From positions 1 to 39,211 of the forward strand of contig NZ_CAKZJO010000112.1 in the NCBI RefSeq assembly GCF_936943645.1: a stretch of DNA of 39,211 nt, written 5' to 3'. Below, piece by piece: positions 19,162 through 27,764 of this stretch. Made by a program: the position numbers and the translations under genes. This stretch comes from an uncultured Bradyrhizobium sp. GTDB taxonomy: Bacteria > Pseudomonadota > Alphaproteobacteria > Rhizobiales > Xanthobacteraceae. The notes under the pieces are model-generated. The model saw only the letters and a program-made list of their open reading frames with translations, was not told where the DNA came from and did no database searches. Each line of letters begins with the position of its first letter. Position 1 is the stretch's first letter.

Positions 19162-20298
19162 ATGAAACATATCACCTGTATCGACGATCTTCGCGCGCTG
19201 CATAAGCGCCGCGTGCCGAAGGCCTTCTTCGACTATTGCGACCGCGGCTCCTATGCCGAGGAAACGCTGCGCGCCAATCGCGAGGACATGCAGGCGATCA
19301 AGTTCCGCCAGCGCATCCTGGTCGACGTCTCCAAGCGCGACACCTCGACCACGATCCTCGGCGAGAGCTCGACCATGCCCTTGATGCTCGCGCCCGTCGG
19401 CCTGCTCGGCATGCAGCATGGCGACGGCGAGATCCACGCCTGCCGCGCCGCGCAGGCCGCCGGCATCCCGTTCACGCAGTCGACGATGTCGATCTGCTCG
19501 ATCGAGGACATCGCCGCCAATGTCGAGAAGCCGTTCTGGTTCCAGCTCTACGTGATGAAGGACCGCGGCTTCATCAAGGAATTGATCCAGCGCGCGATGG
19601 CGGCCAAGTGCAGCGCCCTCGTGTTGACCGTCGACCTGCAGGTGATCGGCCAGCGCCACGCCGACATCAAGAACGGCATGACGGTGCCGCCGGAATGGTC
19701 GCTGTCGAAGCTGCTGGATTTCGCCAGCAAGCCCACCTGGGTTTCCGGCGTGCTGCAGGGCAAGCGCCGCACCTTCGGCAACATCGCAGGCCATGTGAAG
19801 AACACCGAGGATCTCAACCGCCTCGCCGAATGGACGGCCTCGCAGTTCGACACCTCGCTGAACTGGAAGGACGTCGAGTGGGTCCGCAGCATCTGGCCGG
19901 GCAAGCTCGTCATCAAGGGCATCCTCGACGTCGAGGACGCCGAGGAAGCCGCCAAGACCGGCGCGCAGGCGCTCGTCGTCTCCAACCATGGCGGCCGCCA
20001 GCTCGACGGCGCACCGTCCTCGATCGAGGTGCTGCCGGAGATCGCGGATGCGGTCGGTGACAAGATGGAGATCATGTTCGACGGCGGCATCCGCTCCGGC
20101 CAGGACGTGATGCGCGCGCTCGCGCTCGGTGCAAAATCCTGCATGATCGGCCGCGCCTATGCCTACGGGCTCGGCGCCGGCGGCCAGGCCGGCGTCGCCA
20201 AGGCGATCGACATCATCCAGAAGGAGCTGCTCACCACGATGGGCCTGTGCGGCGTCAACCGGATCGACGAGATCGACGATCACGTGATCGCGGTGTAA
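19162..20298 (+). CDS. lldD: FMN-dependent L-lactate dehydrogenase / alpha-hydroxy-acid oxidase
   Basis: 378 residues, a complete TIM-barrel FMN enzyme that oxidises L-lactate or a related 2-hydroxy acid to the keto acid. Visible are Tyr25 in AFFDYCDRGSYAEETLR, the FMN strand PLMLAPVGLLGM, the catalytic His276 and Arg279 in VVSNHGGRQLDGA, and the phosphate site FDGGIRSGQDVMRALALGA. It closely resembles the quinone-linked LldD group; exact substrate is inferred. The start at 19162 is preceded by GGGGAACG; the upstream frame to 19078 overlaps the divergent gene's promoter. It is monocistronic and followed by two palindromic repeats. Confidence 0.93.
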   Translation: MKHITCIDDLRALHKRRVPKAFFDYCDRGSYAEETLRANREDMQAIKFRQRILVDVSKRDTSTTILGESSTMPLMLAPVGLLGMQHGDGEIHACRAAQAAGIPFTQSTMSICSIEDIAANVEKPFWFQLYVMKDRGFIKELIQRAMAAKCSALVLTVDLQVIGQRHADIKNGMTVPPEWSLSKLLDFASKPTWVSGVLQGKRRTFGNIAGHVKNTEDLNRLAEWTASQFDTSLNWKDVEWVRSIWPGKLVIKGILDVEDAEEAAKTGAQALVVSNHGGRQLDGAPSSIEVLPEIADAVGDKMEIMFDGGIRSGQDVMRALALGAKSCMIGRAYAYGLGAGGQAGVAKAIDIIQKELLTTMGLCGVNRIDEIDDHVIAV

Positions 20299-20314
20299 CC
20301 GCAGAGGTGGTGCC

Positions 20315-20404
20315 GTAGGGTGGGCAAAGCGTAAGCGTGCCCACCATTGCGCGTGAATGTGAGAAGGACGTGGGCACGGCGCTTTGCACCTTTGCCCACC
20401 CTAC
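20315..20404. repeat. Palindromic repeat, GTAGGGTGGGCAAAG family
   Basis: Left arm GTAGGGTGGGCAAAG (20315-20329) and right arm CTTTGCCCACCCTAC (20390-20404) are exact complements. It lies just after the lactate dehydrogenase stop and may aid termination. Confidence 0.8.
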
Positions 20405-20446
20405 GAGATCTCGGCTTGATCGAAGATCTCCGCCTCAATCTCCACC

Positions 20447-20602
20447 GTCGTCCCGGACAAGCACGCCACAAGCGCGCGCCGATCCGGGACCCATAGCCAC
20501 AGGCGGGTGTGGCTACGGGGACTCGGAGTGACCTGCTTTGCGCAACAACTTTTTCCTGTGGTTATGGGTCCCGGATCTGCGCTGACGCTTGTCCGGGACG
20601 AC
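20447..20602. repeat. Palindromic repeat, GTCGTCCCGGACAAGC family
   Basis: Begins GTCGTCCCGGACAAGC and ends with the complement GCTTGTCCGGGACGAC. A second inner pair is based on GATCCGGGACCCATA and its complement. A relative is at 37152-37309. With the preceding repeat it fills the 331-base gap between the convergent genes, where I see nothing else. Confidence 0.8.
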
Positions 20603-20629
20603 ACCGAGAGTGTGGCGGGCAGCTCCGAC

Positions 20630-21256
20630 TCACATCGGCGGCGTCAGGCCGTCGCGGCCGACGCTGACGCGATTGGTCTCGAACGAACCGTCCGGCAATT
20701 GCTTCATGAAGGCGATGACCTTGGCGCCAACCTTTAGGTCGGATTTGTCGCCGGGCACGAAGGTCACCACCGGCGTGTTGTCGGCGACGAACACCTTCTT
20801 CTCGCCGTCCTTGTACTTGACCAGCAGCGTATGGCCGTCGTTGCCGACGACGCTCTCCGCCACCGTCGCGTTGGTCATGCTGGAGTTGGGCTTGAGATCA
20901 TAGGGCCTCGAACCCTCGCCGGTGCCGCGCATATCTTCCGGAAACACATGCACCTCGACGGCGTTCTGGCCGCCGTCCGGTCCCGGCACCGTGGTCGCCC
21001 CGACGAAGGATCCGACCTTGATGTCGGCGAGCGAGATCCTGGTAATGCCCGACACGCGTATGTCGGCGGCAAAGCGAAGCTTGACGTCCTCGCCGCTGCG
21101 CGACTTGACCTGCATCGTGTCGCCGTTGACGGCTTCGATGGTGCCGCGCACCCGCATCGGCACCGGCGCTTTCTGGGCGAGGGCACAGTAAGTCGAGACG
21201 GCCACCATCGCGACGGCGAGCAGCGGACGTGTGAAAGTTGCACGTTGAACAGACAT
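20630..21256 (-). CDS. Secreted protein with DUF5666-like beta repeats
   Basis: 208 residues. A signal peptide (about 1-27, ending CALAQ) is followed by two similar beta-rich units, MRVRGTIEAVNGDTMQVKSRSGEDVKLRF and a later one with VVGNDGHTLLVKYKDGEKKVFVADN. The 'G-x-I-x-x-V-x-G-x-x-x-x-V' pattern is that of OB-like DUF5666 domains, which I take as the likely family. It is probably periplasmic with unknown role. GGAGA precedes the ATG. It lies upstream of a repeat, downstream of aroE in the same direction but with a 58-base gap. Confidence 0.75.
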   Translation of the reverse strand: MSVQRATFTRPLLAVAMVAVSTYCALAQKAPVPMRVRGTIEAVNGDTMQVKSRSGEDVKLRFAADIRVSGITRISLADIKVGSFVGATTVPGPDGGQNAVEVHVFPEDMRGTGEGSRPYDLKPNSSMTNATVAESVVGNDGHTLLVKYKDGEKKVFVADNTPVVTFVPGDKSDLKVGAKVIAFMKQLPDGSFETNRVSVGRDGLTPPM

Positions 21257-21314
21257 GACGGTCTCCGATTGTCCCCACAGGAATCGAGAACTCCGGAAGG
21301 CCCGCGCTATTCTC

Positions 21315-22154
21315 TCAAGTCTTTGTGAGATCGGCCTCGACCAACGCGCGCAGCTCGGCCGTGACTTCCGGCCGCCGGCCGAACCACAGCTCGAAGCCGC
21401 GTACCGCCTGATGCAGCAGCATGCCGAGCCCGTCGGCAGTTTTCAGGCCGCGCGCTGTTGCCGCGGCCAGCAGCGGCGTCACCAGGGGAACATAGACGAG
21501 ATCCGTAACGACCGCAGCCTGCGGCAGGCGCGCGACGTCGACATCCAGTGACGGCTGGCCGTGCATGCCAAGCGAGGTCGTGTTGACGAGAAGTCTTGCG
21601 CGCGGCAGGACGCCGTCGATCGCGTCCCATGTCACGGGATGCACGTTCGGCCCGAACTGCTTCGCCAGCGCCTCGGCCCGCGCGATGGTGCGGTTGGCGA
21701 GATGCACGCGCTTGATGCCGCGCTCGAGCAGCCCGAACACCACCGCACGCGAGGAACCGCCGGCGCCCAGCACCAGTGCCTCGTCGGCTGCGTCCCAGCC
21801 GGGTGCGCTGGCATCGAGATTGTTGATGAAGCCTTCGACGTCGGTATTGGTCGAGCGCAGCTCGCCATCGGCAAACCACAGCGTATTGGCCGCGCCCACG
21901 GTCCTGGCGCGGGCATCGGGCGTCGACAGCGCCAGCACGCCTTCCTTGTGCGGGAGGGTGACGTTGGCGCCGACAAAGCCGCGCAAGGACAGCCGCAGGA
22001 CGAAATCCCGCAAGTCCTCGGGCGGCACCGCCTCGATGAGGTAGCCGCCTTCAATGCCCAGCGTACGCAGCCAATAATGATGGATCAGCGGCGAGCGCGA
22101 ATGCGCGGCCGGCCATCCGATCAGACAGGCTGCAGGAGCTTTGGGCGCGGTCAT
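21315..22154 (-). CDS. aroE: Shikimate dehydrogenase
   Basis: 279 residues. It reduces 3-dehydroshikimate to shikimate with NADPH in aromatic amino-acid synthesis. Shown by the substrate motif HSRSP (18-22), Lys70 in NVTLPHKE, Asn90 and Asp105 (NTDVEG), the nucleotide loop VLGAGGSSRAV and the NADP-specifying LANRT motif. The catalytic Lys-Asp pair is intact. Alphaproteobacteria often keep an aroE in a maf-aroE-coaE-dnaQ cluster. None of those genes is here, so this could be a relocated or additional copy (inference). The gene precedes the secreted-protein gene on the same strand. Confidence 0.92.
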   Translation of the reverse strand: MTAPKAPAACLIGWPAAHSRSPLIHHYWLRTLGIEGGYLIEAVPPEDLRDFVLRLSLRGFVGANVTLPHKEGVLALSTPDARARTVGAANTLWFADGELRSTNTDVEGFINNLDASAPGWDAADEALVLGAGGSSRAVVFGLLERGIKRVHLANRTIARAEALAKQFGPNVHPVTWDAIDGVLPRARLLVNTTSLGMHGQPSLDVDVARLPQAAVVTDLVYVPLVTPLLAAATARGLKTADGLGMLLHQAVRGFELWFGRRPEVTAELRALVEADLTKT

Positions 22155-22232
22155 CTTGTCCTCGAGGTCGTATTCCCGAGGCGATCCATTTCGCGTCGTG
22201 CCCGCCCTGTCAAGCGCGCGGGCGCCGCAACG

Positions 22233-23975
22233 TCAGCTCGGGGCTGGCTCCTCGGCCGCCCCGCCCTTGATGTCGGCAATGGCACGCTCGAGGCTCTGGC
22301 GATAGCGCGCGCGCGGCGGCGTCACGCCATGGGTGAGCAGCGCGCGGCGGACCGCGGGCGAGGCCCCCGTGATGAACAGCCTTATACCCTGGCGGTGCGC
22401 CTTGGCGGCGACACGGCCGAGCACGTTGGCGGCGGTCGAATCCAGGAACGGCACCGCGGCAAAATCGACCACGAAGGCCTTGCGCTTGTCGGCGACGCCG
22501 TCGAGCACGCTGCCGATGGCCGAGGCGGCGCCGAAGAAGAACGCGCCGGTGATGCGATAGACCAGCACGTCGCGATCGACCGCAAGGGCAGGATCGTAGC
22601 GAACGCGATCGCCATTGCCGTCATCAGGGCGATCGGCCGCGACCAGCGGCGAGCGCTCTTCGATACCCGTCATCTCCGCCATGCGATGGATGAACAGCAC
22701 CGCGCCGAGCGCGAAGCCGACCAGGATGCCTTCGGTCAGGTCGCGGAAGATCGTCAGCAGGAAGGTTGCGAGCAGCACCACCGCATCGCCCCAGGACGAG
22801 CGCAGCAGCGTCGCGAATTCGTGCTTCTCCGCCATGGTCCAGGCCACGACGACCAGCACCGAGGCGAGCGCGGCGAGCGGGATGTAGCTTGCCAGTGGCG
22901 CTGCGATCAGCATGAACAGCAGCAGGAAGACCGAATGCAGCATGCCGGCCAGCGGCCCGCGGGCGCCGGCGCGGATATTGGTCGCGGTGCGTGCGATCAG
23001 GCCGGTGACGCAGATGCCGCCGAACAGCGCCGAGCCGATATTGGCCGCGCCTTGCGCCACCAGCTCGCAATTGGAACGGTGTCGGCGCCCGGTCATGCCG
23101 TCGGCGACCACCGCGGACAGCAGCGATTCGATGGCGGCCAGCAGCGCGAACGAGATCGCATCCGGCAGCACGGCGGTCACCTTCGCGAGCGAGAATGCCG
23201 GCAACGCCGGCGAAGGCAGTTCCCGCGGAATGCCGCCGAAGCGCGAGCCGATGGTCTCGACCGGCAGCGAGAACACCGCACACGCGATGGCCGCGAACAC
23301 GACCGCGATCAGGATGCCGGGCCAGGACGGCCGCCAGATCCGCAAGGCCGCGATGATGGCGACGCTGACGATTGCGACTGCGACCGCGGATGGATTGACG
23401 GTGCTGAGGCCGCCTGCGAGCGCGAGCAGCTTCGGCACGAACTCGCTGGGCTCTTTCCCCGCGAGCGTGATGCCCGAGAGATCGCGCAGCTGGCTGGCGA
23501 AGATGATCACGGCGATGCCGGCGGTGAAGCCTACCGTCACCGGATAGGGGATGAACTTGATATAGGTGCCGACCCGCAGCAGGCCCGCGGCGATCAGGAA
23601 CAGCCCCGCCATCAGGGTCGCCAGGATCACGCCGTCGACGCCGTGCCGTTCGGCGGTCGCGGCGACCAGCACAATGAAGGCACCGGCCGGCCCGCCGATC
23701 TGGAACCGGCTGCCGCCGAGCAGCGAGGCGATGAAGCCGCCGACGACGGCGGTGTAGAGTCCGCGGTCCGGCGTCACGCCCGAGGCGATCGCGATCGCCA
23801 TCGACAGCGGCAGCGCCACGATCGCAACCGTCAGGCCTGCGAAGACGTCGGCACGCAAATCCGACAGCCCGTAGCCTTCGCGCCAGACCGTGACGAGCTT
23901 TGGCAGATATAGTTCGGCAAAGGTCGGCCGACGCAGCTGGTGCAGCCGGCCTGCATGATCGCTTGTGATGCTCAT
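22233..23975 (-). CDS. SulP family anion transporter with STAS domain
   Basis: 580 residues. The N-terminal part (about 35-430) carries 10-14 membrane segments with the SulP signature region LTVAIVALPLSMAIAIASGV and IGGPAGAFIVLVA. A cytoplasmic STAS domain follows at about 450-560 (VLVYRITGAFFFGAAS, ending in VDFAAVPFLDSTAANVL, the anti-sigma-antagonist-like pattern). It may carry sulfate, bicarbonate or another anion; the substrate cannot be fixed. It lies about 112 bases downstream of an XRE-type regulator gene on the same strand, which suggests a regulated operon. Confidence 0.93.
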   Translation of the reverse strand: MSITSDHAGRLHQLRRPTFAELYLPKLVTVWREGYGLSDLRADVFAGLTVAIVALPLSMAIAIASGVTPDRGLYTAVVGGFIASLLGGSRFQIGGPAGAFIVLVAATAERHGVDGVILATLMAGLFLIAAGLLRVGTYIKFIPYPVTVGFTAGIAVIIFASQLRDLSGITLAGKEPSEFVPKLLALAGGLSTVNPSAVAVAIVSVAIIAALRIWRPSWPGILIAVVFAAIACAVFSLPVETIGSRFGGIPRELPSPALPAFSLAKVTAVLPDAISFALLAAIESLLSAVVADGMTGRRHRSNCELVAQGAANIGSALFGGICVTGLIARTATNIRAGARGPLAGMLHSVFLLLFMLIAAPLASYIPLAALASVLVVVAWTMAEKHEFATLLRSSWGDAVVLLATFLLTIFRDLTEGILVGFALGAVLFIHRMAEMTGIEERSPLVAADRPDDGNGDRVRYDPALAVDRDVLVYRITGAFFFGAASAIGSVLDGVADKRKAFVVDFAAVPFLDSTAANVLGRVAAKAHRQGIRLFITGASPAVRRALLTHGVTPPRARYRQSLERAIADIKGGAAEEPAPS

Positions 23976-24087
23976 CTCAGCAAAGTGCTCCGCTGCCCCG
24001 CGATGCTCCGAAGCATCGCGCGTCCCGTGTTGCCGAGGTGCGACGATGCGCTAGCCCTTCTTGATCCCGAGCATGATCAACGCCCGA

Positions 24088-24360
24088 TCATGCCCCGACG
24101 CGGCGCGGCGGCCCGGGCTCCTTCAGGCGAACGCCACGCCCGCCACTGTCGCTGCGGACCTGCTCGCCGATCAGCTCGACGCCGGCCCGGTCGAACGCCT
24201 CGACCACCTTGATCAGGGTCTCGACCACGCCACGCACATTGCCGGTCGAGGCCTCCATCCGCTGGATGGTCGGCAGTGACACGCCGGCGAGCTCGGCCAG
24301 GGTTTTCTGGTCAATGCCGAGCAGCGCGCGGGCTGCCCGCATCTGAAATGACGTGATCAC
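24088..24360 (-). CDS. XRE-family transcriptional regulator
   Basis: A 90-residue protein with one N-terminal helix-turn-helix (MRAARALLGIDQKTLAELAGVSLPTIQRMEAS), of the short Cro/CI type, then a helix-rich half (VVETLIKVVEAFDRAGVELI) and a basic tail. It is small enough to be all DNA-binding plus dimerisation. GTG at 24360 with GAGG five bases upstream is preferred; GTG at 24381 is also open but has no ribosome site. It lies upstream of the SulP gene and likely controls it and itself through the palindrome at 24409-24427. Confidence 0.85.
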   Translation of the reverse strand: MITSFQMRAARALLGIDQKTLAELAGVSLPTIQRMEASTGNVRGVVETLIKVVEAFDRAGVELIGEQVRSDSGGRGVRLKEPGPPRRVGA

Positions 24361-24408
24361 CTTGGCCTCACTTACCAGCACTTATAAATGATATCTGTAA
24401 CATATACA

Positions 24409-24427
24409 ATGATGTAAAATACATCAT
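24409..24427. promoter_or_regulatory. Operator-like palindrome ATGATGTA-AAA-TACATCAT
   Basis: A perfect 8-3-8 inverted repeat in a strikingly AT-rich stretch (about 24375-24440) just upstream of the XRE gene. The symmetry and location fit an autoregulatory operator of that HTH protein. No other regulator is nearby. Confidence 0.55.
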
Positions 24428-24450
24428 ACAAAACTGAAAGCAAGAGTGAT

Positions 24451-24601
24451 CCGTCATTCTGTGGTGCGAGACACGTGACGCAACGCGTCGCGTGGGGAGC
24501 CTCGAGGGATGAGACGGCCCCGATGCAGCCGGGCCGTCTCATCCTTCGAGGCTCGCCGCGCAGTGCAAATGCACTGCGCAACTCACACCTCAGGATGACG
24601 G
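24451..24601. repeat. Long palindromic repeat with CCGTCATTCT/GGATGACGG ends
   Basis: A strong inner hairpin pairs GAGCCTCGAGGGATGAGACG with its near complement around GGGCCGTCTCATCCTTCGAG. The outer ends CGTCAT/ATGACG also pair. Together with the A-family fragment at 24673-24721 it fills most of the 370-base gap between the XRE and EF-G-like genes. Confidence 0.7.
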
Positions 24602-24672
24602 AAGTTAGAGGTTCGCTCCGTACGCGATAATAGGTGGACAGCTTGGACCGGAAACGGCGCACATGCAGACGC

Positions 24673-24721
24673 GCCCCGTCACCCCACCCCCTCCCCGGGA
24701 AGGACAGGAGAGGGAGAGGGG
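24673..24721. repeat. Fragment of CCTCTCCCC/GAGAGGG repeat family
   Basis: CCCCGTCACCCCACCCCCTC, then a complementary GGAGAGGGAGAGGGG after a short loop. It resembles the right module of the composite element at 3685-3884. Confidence 0.5.
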
Positions 24722-24754
24722 TGTGGTGCGCTCCTTAACTTTGCTAGAAGCCGA

Positions 24755-26803
24755 TCACGCCGCGTGCTGATGCGCGGCGATGATCTGGTCTGCGGCACGT
24801 CCCGTGACTTCGGCCATGTGGTCGAACGTTCGGGTGAAGCTGCCGGCGCCGGCGGTGGCCGAGCGCAGCTCGACGATCAATTCGCCGATCTCGGCCTCCG
24901 GCATCATGGCGCGGACGCAATCCCAGCCGCTCCAGCCCTCGCGGGTGTCGAAGCCGAGGATCTGGCCGCGCCGCGCTGACAGGATCGCGTTGATCTTGGC
25001 GGTGGCGTCGGTCGGGCAGACGATCTCGACCACGTGGATCGGCTCCAGCAGCACCGGCTGGCATTGCGGCAGGCCTTCGTTGAGCCCGAGCCGCGCCGCG
25101 GTACGGAAGGCGAGATCGGAGCTGTCGACGCTGTGATAGGAGCCGTCGGTCAGCGTCACCTGCACGTCGGTGACGGGGAAGCCGAGCGGACCGCGCGCCA
25201 GCCCGTCGACGACGCCTTCCTCCACCGCTCCGATGTAGTTGCGCGGCACGGCGCCGCCGACGACTTTCTCGGCGAACTTGAACCCCTCGCCACGCGGCAG
25301 CGGCTTGATGTCGAGCACGACGTCGCCGAACTGGCCATGGCCGCCGGACTGCTTCTTGTGGCGGCCACGCTGGACGATCGGCTTGCGGATGGTTTCCTGG
25401 TAGCCGATCCCCGGAGGATGCGAGGTGATCTTGACGCCGAAGCGGTCGCGGAGCCGCTCGCTGGCGACGCGCAAGTGCATCTCGCCCTGCCCCCACAGCA
25501 CGGTGTCGTGGGTCTGGGCGTTCATCACGATGACGAGCGAGGGATCCTCCTCGTGCAGCCGCGTCAGTGCCTGGCCGAGCTTCACGTCATCCTTGCGATC
25601 AGTCGCCGCAACGGACATCGCGAGCACCGGGGGCATGGGTTCTGCCACGGCGAGCGCGGCCGGCGGGGTCTTGCCGTTCGAGACCGTGTCACCGGTCTTG
25701 ATGGGGTCGAGCTTGGCGAGCGCCACGGTGTCACCGGCTTCGGCTGCAGCACGCTTGGTGTCGTAGGCCCCGTTGACGGCGAGGATGCCGGAGATGCGCC
25801 CTGCCCCGCCGGAGGCGGATTGCAACGTCGCACCGTCATCGAGATGGCCGGCGAGCAGCCGCGTCAGCGACAGCTTTCCACCATGCTGCGAATGCAGCGT
25901 CTTGAACACGAAGCCGAGCGCGTCCTTGCTCTCGGGCACGCCGAGACGTCTTGCGGTTTCGGCAATGCCGGGCGCCTCATGGCGCAGCGCCTTCATCAGA
26001 CGCAGCACGCCGTTTTCGCGCGCGGCCGCCCCGAGAAGAACGGGGCAGATCAGCCCCTCGCGCAATTCGCGGGCGAGGTCGTCGAACACGGCATCCCGCG
26101 GCGGCTGGATGTCCTCGAGCAACTGCTCCATCAGCGCATCGTCGTGATCGGCGAGCTTCTCCAGCATCGAGAAACGGGCTTCCTTCTCGCGATCGAGATT
26201 GCCGCCTTCGAGCGCGACCACCTCGGAGGCCTTGTGCTCGCGATAGATGAAGGCGCGTTCCAGCGCCAGATCGACGAAGCCCTCGATCAGATCGTCCTTC
26301 CAGATCGGAATCTGGCGCAGCACCAGCGGCACGCGGGAGGCGGGCTGCAGCATTGCGAGCGTCTCGCGGATGCGCTGGCTCGCGCGGTCGATCTTGTTGA
26401 GGAACAGGAAGCGAGGGATCTTCAGCTCCTCCAGCTCGCGCAGGATGATCTGAAGCTGCGGCAGCTTCTTCTCGTCGGCCTCGCAGACCACGATCGCCGC
26501 ATCGACCGCGGGCAGCGCGGCGCGCATGTCGTGGGCGAACTCGACGGAACCGGGACAATCCAGGAAGGTGTAGCTGTCGCCCATGAAACTCGTGGTGGCA
26601 GCAGTCAGGCCGACGGTCATCTTGTGATGACGGGCCTCCGGCGTCGCATCGCCGACGGAAGTTCCGGCATCGACGCTGCCGGCGCGCGCGATTGCGCCCG
26701 TTCGCGCCAATATTGCTTCGAGAAGTGTGGTTTTACCGCTTTGGAAAGGGCCCACCAGCGCGATGCACCGTGGACCTCGGGGACTTCTGACGTCTTGTCC
26801 CAT
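24755..26803 (-). CDS. Elongation factor G-like protein (divergent paralogue)
   Basis: 682 residues, the length of EF-G, with the five-domain layout: G domain, domain II, and III-V ending SGWDCVRAMMPEAEIGELIV. The G1 loop is GPFQSGKT (18-25) and G4 is NKID (136-139). The usual DTPGHVDF G3 motif reads DCPGSVEF (82-89), with Ser86 in place of the GTPase His, and the switch-I region HHKMTVGLTAA lacks the normal RGITI. It may be a non-canonical translational GTPase rather than the main EF-G, and no str-operon ribosomal genes are nearby. The start MGQDVRSPRG at 26803 has AAGGAGG upstream. It is monocistronic. Confidence 0.9.
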   Translation of the reverse strand: MGQDVRSPRGPRCIALVGPFQSGKTTLLEAILARTGAIARAGSVDAGTSVGDATPEARHHKMTVGLTAATTSFMGDSYTFLDCPGSVEFAHDMRAALPAVDAAIVVCEADEKKLPQLQIILRELEELKIPRFLFLNKIDRASQRIRETLAMLQPASRVPLVLRQIPIWKDDLIEGFVDLALERAFIYREHKASEVVALEGGNLDREKEARFSMLEKLADHDDALMEQLLEDIQPPRDAVFDDLARELREGLICPVLLGAAARENGVLRLMKALRHEAPGIAETARRLGVPESKDALGFVFKTLHSQHGGKLSLTRLLAGHLDDGATLQSASGGAGRISGILAVNGAYDTKRAAAEAGDTVALAKLDPIKTGDTVSNGKTPPAALAVAEPMPPVLAMSVAATDRKDDVKLGQALTRLHEEDPSLVIVMNAQTHDTVLWGQGEMHLRVASERLRDRFGVKITSHPPGIGYQETIRKPIVQRGRHKKQSGGHGQFGDVVLDIKPLPRGEGFKFAEKVVGGAVPRNYIGAVEEGVVDGLARGPLGFPVTDVQVTLTDGSYHSVDSSDLAFRTAARLGLNEGLPQCQPVLLEPIHVVEIVCPTDATAKINAILSARRGQILGFDTREGWSGWDCVRAMMPEAEIGELIVELRSATAGAGSFTRTFDHMAEVTGRAADQIIAAHQHAA

Positions 26804-26970
26804 TCGCCGCCTCCTTGGTGTGGAGCTCGGCCCATGATTGGGTCGGCAAACGCGGATGGTCTGCCCGTCCCCGAGATTTGGCAAGCATCAAACGTCGCTG
26901 CGGTGCGTCGTCAGTTCGATCAAGTTTTATAGTGCCTGATGTGATCAGGTCGGCCTATCGGTCGTGTTCC

Positions 26971-26993
26971 ACCTCTCCCCAGCGGGAGAGGCG
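26971..26993. repeat. Short CCTCTCCCC/GGAGAGG hairpin
   Basis: ACCTCTCCCC-AGC-GGGAGAGGC, a minimal copy of the composite repeat's terminal hairpin, between the EF-G-like and DUF992 genes. Confidence 0.45.
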
Positions 26994-27014
26994 AAACCAG
27001 CTACGCCCTGGCAC

Positions 27015-27494
27015 TCAACGGCCCGGACGGAGTTCCAGGCTCTCGAGGCCGGCGGCGACGTTGAGGCCGACCTGCCCCTGCACGCTGAGCGGCTGGAGCG
27101 CGATCGAATTGTTGGAGCCGCCGACCAGCACGTTGCCGCCAAGGCCAACGCCAACCGAGGCGCTGCCCTGCGCGCCGGCATAATTGCCGGAGAGGTCGCC
27201 GGGGCCGAGCCGATCGACCGGCGCGAACACGCCCCACGCCAAAGCCGTCTCCTGGGTGATGCCGATGTCGAGACCGACTTTGCGGATCGTCGCCACGTAG
27301 CGATCGTCGGGCAGGCCGTCGGCGCGCAGCACGCAGCCGAGATGGGTCACCGATCCCACGATGAAGCCGACGCTGGCGCCGCCACGGCATTCGAGCACGC
27401 CGACCCGCGCCATCCGCTGCTGCGCACTGCCGCTGACGCTGGAGGCAACGAGGCTGGCGACGGCAAGCCCGGCGAAGATGAATGAACGACGCAT
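27015..27494 (-). CDS. DUF992 domain secreted protein
   Basis: 159 residues. A signal peptide (about 1-25, MRRSFIFAGLAVASL) precedes a beta-rich domain beginning RMARVGVLECRGGASVGFIVGSV. This matches the DUF992 pattern, where a Cys follows the first strand; a second Cys (HLGCVL) could pair with it in the periplasm. Later glycine-rich strands (GLGGNVLVGGSNNS) are typical. Function unknown. GGAGAC precedes the ATG at 27494. It is not in an evident operon. Confidence 0.85.
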   Translation of the reverse strand: MRRSFIFAGLAVASLVASSVSGSAQQRMARVGVLECRGGASVGFIVGSVTHLGCVLRADGLPDDRYVATIRKVGLDIGITQETALAWGVFAPVDRLGPGDLSGNYAGAQGSASVGVGLGGNVLVGGSNNSIALQPLSVQGQVGLNVAAGLESLELRPGR

Positions 27495-27585
27495 GAAATG
27501 TCTCCGGCGATGATGTGATGCGAGCAAAGAGCGCCCACCCGCGTTGCGCGTCTATGCCACAAGAGTGACGACGGTGCCAGATCCT

Positions 27586-27667
27586 CCGTCATTGCGAGCG
27601 CAGCGAAGCAATCCAGAGTCTTGCCGCAGAGGGATTCTGGATTGCTTCGCTGCGCTCGCAATGACGG
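27586..27667. repeat. Palindromic repeat CGTCATTGCGAGCG family
   Basis: A 30-bp perfect stem: GTCATTGCGAGCGCAGCGAA and its complement at the other end, with a short GTCTTGCCGCAGAGGGAT-like loop. A second copy is at 38038-38119. Confidence 0.85.
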
Positions 27668-27715
27668 GGATAGAGGTGCGCTTCTTGTCCCGCGCACATC
27701 TTACCTGCCAGAACA

Positions 27716-27744
27716 AAAAAGGCCCGCACGAAGCGGGCCTTTTT
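27716..27744 (-). terminator. Rho-independent terminator of aspartate aminotransferase gene
   Basis: A perfect stem AAAAAGGCCCGC / GCGGGCCTTTTT with an ACGAA loop; both strands end in a T-run, so it is bidirectional. It sits 21 bases after the aminotransferase stop. Confidence 0.9.
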
Positions 27745-27764
27745 CAATTCTTGTCGCGCCAAGC

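Noticed and set aside
20315..20602. Repeats as a CRISPR array
   Set aside because: The units are large inverted repeats of different families, not short direct repeats with regular spacers, and no cas genes are present.
21561..23912. Plus-strand open frame of 783 codons opposite aroE and the SulP gene
   Set aside because: It spans two genes with clear families on the other strand and its residue make-up (Arg, His, Ala, Gly, Gln rich) is typical of an antisense frame in high-GC DNA.
25034..26932. Plus-strand open frame of 632 codons opposite the EF-G-like gene
   Set aside because: Same antisense effect; no ribosome site or family features.
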